64,000 nucleotides of DNA from Oscheius dolichura (taxonomy: Eukaryota; Nematoda; Chromadorea; Rhabditida; Rhabditidae): assembly GCA_932521035.1 (NCBI GenBank), contig OW051494.1, positions 3,892,001 to 3,956,000 of the forward strand, read 5' to 3'. Shown in pieces: positions 49,232 to 62,158 of the stretch (positions are counted from its first letter, which is position 1; each line of letters opens with the position of its first letter). A program made the translations under genes and the position numbers. Below the pieces are notes generated by a model, which saw only the letters and a program-made list of their open reading frames with translations, had not been told where the DNA came from and made no database searches.

Positions 49232-51222
49232 ATGGATAATGCCTTTGATAAATTCTTGCTTGATCTTGAAGGAGAAAAAAATTGTTTAGATCTTCGACGT
49301 CCCGCTTTTAATGGAAGTAGTGAACACGTTTGGGCACCTTTTCAAATAAAATCTTAAAATATCATGTTTAGGAAGAAGTTCAGCAGCGTGGTTTTGACTT
49401 GGAATGCTTAGAAAAGGAGTTGGGAATTATGCAATCGTCTCTTGACGACACCTATGTTGATACTGACCAAATTCCACAGTTATATCAAAGGTTTTAGCAC
49501 CAGTTGTTTTTAATTTTCCATTAGAGCCCAATCCGTTGTAAAGGATCTGGAAGCAACAGAGCGTCAAGTCCATGAGAAAAATACCGACATCTCCTTATGT
49601 ATATAGTTACAACTCAGCGTGTTATTACATATGTTATTTAGCTGCCGAACGTATCACAAAAGCTCAGAAGAATGTCTCAGTCTTGGCGGAAAGCTTTCAA
49701 AAAATCGTTGATGGTCATCCTTTGGATTTTGACATTAATGCAATTTTTGAACCCTGCCTCGAACGTTGGTTACCTTGTTACATTGAAATTATTATTTTCA
49801 GAGGCAAATAATATGAAAAAGAATACGGTGCAGCTTGTTTCCGTTGCAGCTAATTCATTTGACGTTCAAGTAAACCAAATATTATGTCTAACATAACATA
49901 GTTACTACCTTTAGAATCTCATTATTGAAATAGCTAAAATTGTTGAGCAACGGAAGAAACGATCTAATTTACTCCTTGAAAGGGATGCTTGTCGCAGTCT
50001 TTACGAAGAAACGTCTTGCACTTTAGAAAAGCAAAACGAAGAATATGTCAAATTATGTACAGAAAAAGACCAGCTTCAAATGGATCTTCGGAAAGTTAGT
50101 TTAATTGAACTTCTTACCTCTTTTTTTTAGAAAAAGGAAGCTATTGGAAATTGGGCTAATGAGGCAAAAAGATTACAAGAGCAGATTGAAGTATGCCGCA
50201 GTGAGGTTGATGCAAAACAGATTATCGCTGACCAAATAAAAGTGGAGCATAATAATATACTCTCTGCCCTGGTTTTCATTTTACAAATTACAATATTGTT
50301 ATATAGGAAACTTGCGCCTCTAAATATCTTCTGTTATCAGAGCAGAAGAAACAAGTTCAGGAGAAACTTCATGAACTAAAGCAAAAGTTATCACAAGAGG
50401 CTGCCCAACATGAAGAGAATAAAAGTTCATTCTTGAAAAAGGTGGCGAAGTCTTGTGAACACAAACAAGTTACGCTTGCTGATCTTAAACAACGACAAAT
50501 TGACTTTAACATGAAGTTGAAGACGACACAAGATCAGGTGAGACTATTATTTATATTAAAAACGAACATACTACTTTAGTTGAACAATGTTAATCGTCTT
50601 AGAGAGCGATTCTCAAGAAAGGAGGCTGGTACCAATGGCTTAGCCGATAAAATCATTGCAACCCGAGAAAAAATAGCATGTGTGAAAGAAGCTGTGGGGG
50701 CTCTCAGTGCGAAAACAGTAGTTTCTTTGCTTGGATTGCGCTCACTGGTTTTAGGAATGCTATCGACTAGAATCGGAACGGAAAATCAGCGGAAGGAAAG
50801 TTGAACTTCTTGAACTAGAGAAACAAGTTGAGGAGAGACAAACTCAGTTTGTTAATCTTGAATCTGAAGCCGAGGAGATTGGTTTAACCATTAACGACAA
50901 AAGTGAACGGCTTAGTAATTTAATGCAGGAGGTAGTAACGCTAGAAAATCCCCAGGTTTGCCCATCTTTTCTAATATAATTTATATTCAAGAAAACCCCC
51001 GAGCATTATCCTCTGAAGCCAGTTTCTACTTCAACACCTCTTACAACAACATTGAAGTTAGTAAATTTTATATAAAGTGCATTTAATGTCAAATACAAAT
51101 ATATTTCTCCTTTGCAAACCATTAAATTTAGTGGCTCTTCTGTGGAAGCAGGAACAGTTCCTCCAAAATCGAAACCGGGACGTCCGCCCAAATCAAAAAG
51201 AGGTGGCCGAAAGAGATCCTAA
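49232..51222 (+). CDS. Coiled-coil protein with AT-hook-like tail
   Basis: Starts MDNAFDKFLLDLEGEKNCLD after tatagacgaaa. Exons encode a nearly continuous coiled coil (VQQRGFDLECLEKELGIMQS, LLERDACRSLYEETSCTLEK, KKEAIGNWANEAKRLQEQIE, KKQVQEKLHELKQKLSQEAA, KVELLELEKQVEERQTQFVN). The last two exons give a Thr/Pro segment, then VPPKSKPGRPPKSKRGGRKR, an AT-hook-like PGRPP motif in a basic tail, so the protein probably touches DNA. The frame of the final exon was fixed by phase (exon end TTGAA before gttagt, exon start t|ggc). Could be a kinetochore, SMC-associated or meiotic axis protein; the family is not recognised. LETM1 follows 320 bp downstream on the same strand. Confidence 0.75.
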
Positions 51223-51542
51223 AGCATACAGCGCTTTCATCCTAACTTCTATCTTATTTTATCAAGCCTATATGCTTTATGTACGACTGTAATTTTGTTT
51301 TCTTGTAAATCATTGTTTTGTAGAGCTTTAATAAAAAATGTTTTTTATCCTCTTGAAAGTGTAGATAGGCAATTATGGTACTTTTATTCACCTTTTGTAT
51401 TAATATATTTATATTGTTTTCACACCTTTGACACTAGCTTTTACATAGATCTTATGAGCTCTCCACGTTTACTGTTTTCCTTGTCTTCAAATATATTTAT
51501 TGATTGAAATTAGCTCATATAATAACAATTTTATAGGCACTA
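51223..51542. other. Intercistronic AT-rich region
   Basis: Between the coiled-coil gene and LETM1. Contains an aataaa near 51330 and ends with a ttttatag six bases before the LETM1 ATG, as expected for a downstream cistron that receives a spliced leader. No coding exon. Confidence 0.5.
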
Positions 51543-54742
<3,200 letters not shown>

Positions 54743-54827
54743 ACACTGCTTGTTAGGATGTTTTTTTATTATTATCGTATTTTCCAAGAATGAAACATAA
54801 ATATGTTTGTGACGTGATCACCCAATA

Positions 54828-55264
54828 ATGTTGTCTATTGGTAGTCAATTTACTAGCGAGGTCAATGGGTTCCTGTTCCGCGCGAAAATTGTTGACCTCG
54901 GTTCGTTGCAACCACATATTCTGCTGGTGCTCCGGTGATCCGTTGTTTTTGTCGTGTCTTCTCCCTCAGGAAATGTGTTCTGGCTCAATTCATCGTCTTT
55001 TTGCATCGTCGCTTTCCATCAAGTTGTAATGACAAACGGACCACTTTACTTCCGCTCAAGATGATTGGAGCCTATCCTTCTGCTATTTATAAGGTTCCTT
55101 TACTCGCATCAAACAACTCAAAATATCATTTTCTTGGTCGTTGTACAAAACATGTATTCCTGGCCGTTGCTTCCTCTCCGGTTATTTTTGTCAATAACAA
55201 GAGCATACAAATAGCTGGATATGGCAGAGGATTGCGTCACATTCGGCAGCTTTCAGCGAGCTAG
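54828..55264 (+). CDS. Unknown 133-residue protein downstream of LETM1
   Basis: Exons 54828-54934 and 54970-55264 join in frame with a 35-nt intron (gtgatc...ccctcag); 133 residues. Starts MLSIGSQFTSEVNGFLFRAK, contains a hydrophobic stretch LQPHILLVLRKCVLAQFIVF and ends GYGRGLRHIRQLSAS. It begins 85 bp after the LETM1 stop on the same strand, which fits the third cistron of an operon. There is no obvious acceptor just before the ATG. The family is not recognised; the basic, hydrophobic make-up would suit a small mitochondrial membrane protein, but this is a guess. GC content is intermediate between the blocks. Confidence 0.55.
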
Positions 55265-55758
55265 GTCGCCCCGCCCCAACTGCTGCGCCAATTTTGAACG
55301 GCTAGCGACGAATTCCCCTTGCCTTTTTTTAAATATATAATACTGTACAACTGCGTTATCTATCTTCTTTACATCGAATAACGGAATATTTCATAGGAAA
55401 ATGAGGCAACGCTTCTCAGAGCTCGCTTTCTACTTCAAATAAGCTTCTATATATAACTTCAGTCTTGCCCTATGATTTAGTCCAATTTGCCCTTTTTTAG
55501 AAGAGAAAAATCAAAAAGAAATTGTTTACAGCTTCTTTTATTTCCTTATCGCTAAAACGAACACCCTCTGTACATTTATCACGCCCACAGAACAATCGCT
55601 TGTTTATTGTTCGCGGGGGTGGTCAGACACCACTTACACCCGTCTGAGCCGTTCCTTTTTTTATCCACAAAGTGAGAATCCGTCTCATCGACCTTTCTTT
55701 TATCGGTTTTAAACAATTTCCTTCAACTTTAGGCATTTCCTGACCTCAACGGAGTGTA
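55265..55758. other. Intergenic promoter region of the SLC17 gene
   Basis: AT-rich to about 55.65 kb and then mixed; no coding exon. The gene's first exon is only 16 bases of coding sequence, so part of the regulation may also lie in its first intron (55775-56060). Confidence 0.45.
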
Positions 55759-57869
55759 ATGGACACCAAGCCCCGTAAGTTCTGTTTTTCCTTCCTTGTT
55801 TTTAGCCACAAAAAATCATTAACGGGGTGGCCGGATATTTGTCCATGAGTAGAGAAGCTGGACTGGTCCCTCTCCGCTTTCTTTTTGCGGACCTCTCAGA
55901 TTACTTTGTATGTGTGTGCCATTGACGCGTTACCCTCAGCGTCAGGAACAGAAATCGGAAGTATTTACTCAGCTGCCGGGGACGTATGCTCATGATTGTT
56001 TTTAGAGGTTGTAAGAGGATAATTGATACACAGACGGGATCGAGACTGACGTCATTTCAGCTCTTGTGCCGTCGACGCGGTTCGCCTTGGCCATCGTCTG
56101 CTTTTTCGGATGTCTCGTCACTTATTCGCTTCGGACAAACATGTCCTTTGCCATTGTGTGTATGGTCAACGAGAATAAAACTGCCGAGGCGGGAACTATC
56201 GGCAAATGCGGACAAATCATCACGGCCAAACAAAAAGAGGTCAGCCTTTTTATGGGCGAAATGAAGAGGAAGATATCCAGGTGGAAGGAGAATTCGACTG
56301 GGATGCCGACCTGAAGGGAACCATTCTGGGCGCGTTCTTCTGGGGATACCTCGGCAGCCAGGTAGTACTCCCTTCTTTTCATGGACATCTCCCCAGGTGC
56401 TCGGAGGAATGGCAGCCTCGCACTTCGGAGGCCGTCGAGTCATCGTGGCCACCATCCTCGGCTCCTCCCTGATGACCATGGCTTGTCCCCTGGCCGCCCG
56501 CACCTCCGTCTACATCCTCATCGGCCTCCGTGTCCTCATCGGCTTCCTCCAGGGAGCCACATTCCCCGCCATGCACACCATGTGGTCTGTCTGGGGTCCT
56601 CCCCTGGAGCTGTCTGTCCTCACCGGAGTCACCTATGCTGGTATGCTTCCCCCTCTGCTCTTCCCTAATCTCCCTAGGTGCCCAAATTGGAAATGTCGTC
56701 GTCCTGCCCCTCTCCGGTTTCCTGTGTAAGTACGGCTTCGACGGCGGATGGCCGAGCATTTTCTACATCCTCGGTACTGTCATCCTTTTCTTGTCAGGAC
56801 CCTCTTCAGGCATCGCCGGTGTCCTGTGGTGTGTCGTATGGATGTACGTTGTCTCGGATCGGCCGGCCACTCATCCCCGCATCTCGGCTGTTGAGAAGGA
56901 GTACATCGTCCGCTCCGTGGAGGCCAGCATGGGCAAGTCCACTGACAAGGTGTCCATGTCCTCCTTTCCACCTGGACCTGCCCCTTCCAGCCGATGGCCA
57001 CCCCCTGGAGCAAGATCCTGACTTCCCGTGCTGTCTGGGCCTGTTGGATTGGGCACTTTGCCGGCGACTGGGGTGCCTACACGATGCTCGTCTCGCTGCC
57101 CTCCTTCCTCAAGGATGTCCTCGGATTCGACCTCTCTGCCGTGAGTCGTCCTCCCGCCCCCTCCTCCAATCTCTCGCTTCAGCTGGGAATCATCTCTGCC
57201 ATTCCCTACATTGCCTACTTTTTGGTCATCAACGTCGGCGGAATTCTCTCGGATTTCGTCCGTTCCAGGAAGATTTTCAGCACTTTGAACACTCGCCGAG
57301 CGGCGATGCTTGTCGGTAACTCTCCCCCTCTTCTATCCTCCACCCCGCTGTCTAGCCCTTCTCGGCCAGGCCCTGTTCCTCGTCCTTTCGAGTTACTGTG
57401 GATGCGGCCAGGAGATCCTCGTCATCGTCTTCATCACCCTGGGAATGGCCGTCTCCGGCCTCCAATATTCCGGATTCGTCGTCAACTACCTGGACATCGC
57501 CCCGCCGTTCTCCGGCACGGTGATGGGGATGGGCAACACCCTCAGCTGCCTGGCCGGCATCCTCTCGCCCATCATCTCGGCTAAACTCACCCCCAATGTA
57601 ACACCCTTTTCTGAATATTTAAAATGTCGGTATCGTTACAGGGAGCCCAGGAGGAGTGGCAGATCGTCATGTGGCTGACTGCCAGTATCCTCATCATCGG
57701 AGCCTTGGCCTTCACGTAAGGCCGTCCTCCCCTCTTTTAGACGTGTTAATTGTTTAGGGTTCTGGCCAGTGGAGAGGTGCAGCCGTGGGCGAGGATCGGC
57801 GGCGAGGGACCGGAGGAGGTGCCTCTGAAGACGAGGGAGGATGCCGAGAAGGAGCTCCTCGAGGCATAG
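55759..57869 (+). CDS. SLC17-family organic-anion transporter (sialin/VGLUT-like)
   Basis: Exons: 55759-55774, 56061-56239, 56281-56361, 56397-56640, 56678-56773, 56810-56949, 56991-57140, 57183-57315, 57356-57597, 57642-57715, 57758-57869; 488 residues, all joins in frame and the usual family length. Major-facilitator fold: TM1 RFALAIVCFFGCLVTYSLRT with NMSFAIVCM, the family block FDWDADLKGTILGAFFWGYL, LIGLRVLIGFLQGATFPAMH, TPWSKILTSRAVWACWIGHF, and the C-terminal EVQPWA typical of SLC17A5-type members. It lacks the long VGLUT tail and is closer to the sialin/phosphate branch; substrate unknown (acidic sugars, glutamate or urate are known for the family). The ATG is in a weak context with no acceptor near it. 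AATAAA near 57899. Confidence 0.92.
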
Positions 57870-59047
57870 AGCCGGCCATATCAGTTGCCCCTTTCCCCTA
57901 ATAAATACTTCTATCCTCGGCCCGTTCCCATCTGGGTTAAGCACACACGACATCGGTTCTGGCCCTGTTTTCCTAGAGATTACCTCGGTTGTGGCGTAAT
58001 CCCTCTGCCGTGTGCCGCCGAGCTGACCACTGCCCCCAATCTGGGCTCGCTCTTTGTAGAGCCTCGAGACATTTGGCTGTCCCATCTGTCAGCCCGCAGG
58101 ACTAATAGACAGATTAGGAACAGTCCCGGCTAATTAGGGGGCAACCCCCGGTGTACCAGTCTAAGGTAGCAATAACATCGGGCCTAATGGCCGTCTCGGG
58201 CCATCCGGTGACTTCTCCTCCTCCCCCCAAAAAGTGCAATAAATGGGTGTCCCCCGGGAGTCGACCCCCTTCCACAAGTGCTCATAGGCTGCTCTTAATT
58301 TTTCATCAGCCCTCTCGACACTCCAAAACGGCAGCATCTGCCGTATATGACCGCTGAGCAATAAAATTCCCGCGCCCCTTTGAGGCGCAAAATGAATTCT
58401 GGAACTTAATGAGAGAGAGACGTCGTAAAACTGGAAATACACATATGATGGGAAGGGTAGTGGAATAGTTCGAAGACGGTAGAGTCAACGGGGGGCATCG
58501 TCCTCCGCCTCTGGTCAAGAGGAGGACAGGGGGACGACGTCGACCTCCGTCGTTGATAACGATAAGAACTGGGTCCCGTCTTCTTCCCAATCAGGATAAT
58601 CTGATATGTAAATGCCGTCAAATATTCCTAAATATCAGAGCAGTTCATGCCATGGCCACGCCATTTTCTTCTTTTGGTACAGACTGTGTACGGTACAGTT
58701 GAACGGCAGATAACCGGACACAGACGGGCAGAGAATAAGGACAACTCCGAGGAGGTCGCCTGAAATTAGTTGAAGTTAGTGGAAAAAAAGACTCTGAAAA
58801 ATGAAAAAATTGAAGAAAGTGTCGTTTGTCCGTATTGAAGGTCAATTCACCCAGTTTAATTCGGTTTCAGGTCCCCTTGATCAATAGTGAACAACCTTTA
58901 TCCTGGCAACGGCAGGGGGGCGACAAGCTCTCTCCCTTCCAACCCACGGCAGTGTCCCCTCGGTGTTTACCCCTCTGGACAGTCCAGCAGCTTCGTCTAG
59001 CTGCCATTCCATCTTTTGTGCTTCTTCAAGCCAACGGTTAGACAAAC
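57870..59047. other. GC-rich intergenic region
   Basis: Several open frames on both strands, none with a domain or exon chain. Holds the aataaa of the SLC17 gene near 57899. Probably promoter sequence of the astacin-like gene. Confidence 0.45.
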
Positions 59048-61903
59048 ATGGAGGGGTCGGGGGAGGTCATCCGCCGGGTTTGCTTAGCTGCCATCGCGGT
59101 CATCTCGGATTTCGAGACCGTGCGTAAGGTCAGGCTCCGCCTCCGGGCCCCGCCACCCGTCCACCCTTCTCTTCTGGAGCCGACCAACCGTGACCCCCTT
59201 GAATTGTCTCCTTCCCACGAAATACACGAAAGATGAGGGCTGGTCTCCTCTTTTTGGTTTGTTTTTTTAATCCTCCCCAGCTATCCTCCCCTCCTGTCTC
59301 TCCTGCCAATCTTTTCTCTTTAGTTGCCTCTGGTTTCGGCAGTCGTCGAGATCGACTACAACCTCGATGGCCTCAGTGGTGAGTCTCCTCTTCTCCTTTT
59401 CTTTTTTCCAATTATTCCAATATTATCCCCCTCGAATCCATCACTTCCCGCCTCGCTTATGCATAAAGAAACGACCACACACGGTTAACTGCCCCCCGCC
59501 GACATTTCTCCATTTGAAATAGAAAATTTCCAGTTAAAATGAAGAGGGGGGGGGGGGGGGGGAATGACTTTTCGAATATGCAAAAATGGGCCTCGTGAAG
59601 GGTTTTCAAACGGAAGTCCGCCCCTCGGATTCCCCTTGGCAAAACGCGTTTAGGAGTCCATTTGGCCCCCGTCGAAGGAAACCTAATTTCGGGGGCTCAG
59701 GGCGGCTGCCATTCTACCGTAAACGGGGGGCCGTAATAGTGGGAGACCTTCTTATTAGTGACAGCCGAGGCTGGGAGCGCGGCTTGGAGGAGGGGGTGTC
59801 CCTGGGGAGGGATGGCACTAATACTCCGTCATTAGTCCTATAGGGTGGAGGACGAGAGAAGTTTCAGAAGAATTGGAGGATTGTATCACGAGGGCGGCAG
59901 AGAACCTCATGGAGGAGACGTGTCTCTTCTTCCGGAAGACGAGCGAGCCCGAGGCCAGGGCCACCTTCATCGAGTCGACCCACTGCGCCTGGCAGAAGGA
60001 CAACAAGACCATCCACCTCAATACGAACTGCGCCACGGTTAGTCGCCGGCCAATTGGCCACCCTTAGGCCGTCCTCCTTTGTGTCCTCCTCCGGACAACC
60101 GGCAATCAAAGACAATGGCCGGTGATTAGGGGAGAAACTCCTTGGCTTACAGGACGAGGTCTGCTACGAGCTGCTCGGCCGGATCCTCGACGTCAACCAG
60201 CCCCGCGACCACATCGCCCGCCACCTCAACCTCCAGAACAACTGTACCGGTGAGTCGTCCGGGGTGTAATTGGGCAGTGTTGTGGTTGCTGATCCACTCG
60301 AGGCGTGCTCTTTTGGCAGGAGCCCGGTGGCCACTCGACGGCTACTTGACCCAACGGCGGCTTCCTGTGGTCAGGTGTGTCTCCCGAAGGCAAACACGCC
60401 ATTGATTGATGGGGGCTCCGATCCCTTCTGGCCCCCTGAAAATGGATCCCCCTCCTTCTTTTTTAGCCTAATGGCTCGTAATTATACCGGGGGCGGATCA
60501 GTGTCTTCGGTAGTGCCAGATGGCCACACATTTGCTCCGTCTAAGGAGGAGGAGGAGGCAGGCCGGGGGCACCCCCGGGGGGAGAGACCAGTAAATTACA
60601 CAGATTACCATGTCAGCCGCCAGGTGGCTGTCTGCCAAAATGACGGACAGCTACCCTTTGAACTACCGAGATTTTCAGACAAGTGCACCCTGGAATGCCT
60701 GAACGGCGGCAAGATTGAGGATGGCTTGTGCCACTGTCGCTGCGGATACGGCTTCAGTGGGGAGAGGTCAGTCGTCGTCCTCCTCCTCCAGTCATCCTGT
60801 CCCTTTAGATGTGAGCTGCTGACCAAGAGAGCCCAGTTCACCGACTCGACTTGCGGAGTGATCGACGCCGAGGACCGGGGCCACGTGGCCCTCTCGTCGT
60901 ACCCCTCAGAGAGGCGAAAGGACACCTTCTGCCAATGGCTCATCAGGGTTAGTTCCCATCAAATCGGAGGCCGTCGCCGTTCCGATTTCATTGCCAAAGT
61001 GCCTACTTGATTTAATTCTCGCTGTCGATTTGAGAGGGGTCTGGATTTCGGGGGACCGGACGGGGGAAATTGGCCAGATGATGAGTCAGGGCTCCTATGG
61101 TTGTCGGCCCAATTTGGACACGCAACTCTAATCGGACGACGGAAGCCACAGGCCCTCCCTTTCATGGCCAATTGACCAGAGGATGATAATTACCGTTGGC
61201 TGATTTCAGTCGGACAATCCCTGGACAGTAATCGACGCGGAAATCGAAGAGCTGGGACTGGACAACGAGGATCTCGGCCCACACACCAAATGCAACGACC
61301 AGCTCATTGTCTACGGGGCCCAGGGAATCACTGCACCGTAAGTTTTCGTCTTCTTTTTTTGGAGGGATGCTGCTCCCTGCTGCCTGATTAGGGGGCCGGT
61401 TTGTTGTTGAGATTGGCGCTTCATTCGACATTAGTCCAATTAGACGAACTGACCTCCCTAATCAGGGGGAGGACAGGAAATAACAAGGATCTGCCGTCGG
61501 AAACGGGACTATTCCAGGATCCCCTGTGACTATTCGATCAACATCACCAAACTCCACTCTTCACACAATTGGCTATTGATCGAACTTCGTACTAATCCGT
61601 ATTCGGAGAAGTTCTTCAAGGGCCCCAGCATCCGATATTCTACCCGAAAAGTACAGCCCGGTGAGTGGCCTTGATTCCCAGGGCGAGTAATTGGTAGAGT
61701 TGAGTGACCAATTGGTCCGCTGACGAGAATGTCATTGTCTTCAGACTTTATGAGGTCCCACGGGAAAAGTTATCAAAATAATTGTATTCAGGATCAATTA
61801 TAAATTTACAGGAGTTCGTATCTACTCTGAGGGAATGAGTGCCGCCAGTTCTTTTACGGTGTCTATAGTTATTTCTGCTTTATCTTTGGTGCTTCTTGCA
61901 TAA
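59048..61903 (+). CDS. Degenerate astacin with EGF and CUB domains, GPI- or tail-anchored
   Basis: Exons: 59048-59128, 59324-59378, 59844-60037, 60153-60249, 60320-60374, 60467-60766, 60809-60947, 61210-61337, 61488-61660, 61812-61903; 437 residues, in frame. The astacin start is visible (AVVEIDYNLDG; ELEDCITRAAENLMEETCLF), but where active enzymes have HExxHxxGxxHExxRxDRD this protein has CYELLGRILDVNQPRDH: the Glu remains and the zinc His residues are lost, so it should be inactive. An EGF-like unit follows (CTLECLNGGKIEDGLCHCRC, GYGFSGERC), then a CUB domain (STCGVIDAEDRGHVALSSYP ... LHSSHNWLLIELRTNPYSEK). The layout matches nematode NAS astacins with EGF-CUB. The C-terminus is a short hydrophobic tail, suggesting a GPI anchor or membrane tail. 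The signal peptide in exon 1 is weak, so the true start may be upstream. Confidence 0.75.
59546..59562 (+). repeat. 17-base G run in astacin-like gene intron 2
   Basis: Uninterrupted guanines (59546-59562); prone to polymerase slippage, so the length may vary or be mis-assembled. Confidence 0.9.
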
Positions 61904-62158
61904 TTTCATTCCCGCTTCGGGTTCCCTCCTTCCTTGCATTTATTTCTACTCCAAAACTGCCATCTCTGTTGCTCTAAGGGTCAGAATAAAAGGTTGTGCT
62001 GTCCTAATAAAAACATTTATTTTTTTTTATTTAAAAAATCAGCAATATATACACAATAATATAACTACCTCTCACTGAAAAATTTGTAAGGAAATGTATT
62101 TCCCGCATTCATTTTATTGTGTTCTTGTAAACGTGGAAAGAAATAAAGGCTTCGTATA

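Noticed and set aside
54935-55060. Start of the small post-LETM1 protein at an internal GTG or ATG
   Set aside because: An upstream exon (54828-54934) with an ATG splices in phase and gives a longer consistent product, so the internal starts were not used.
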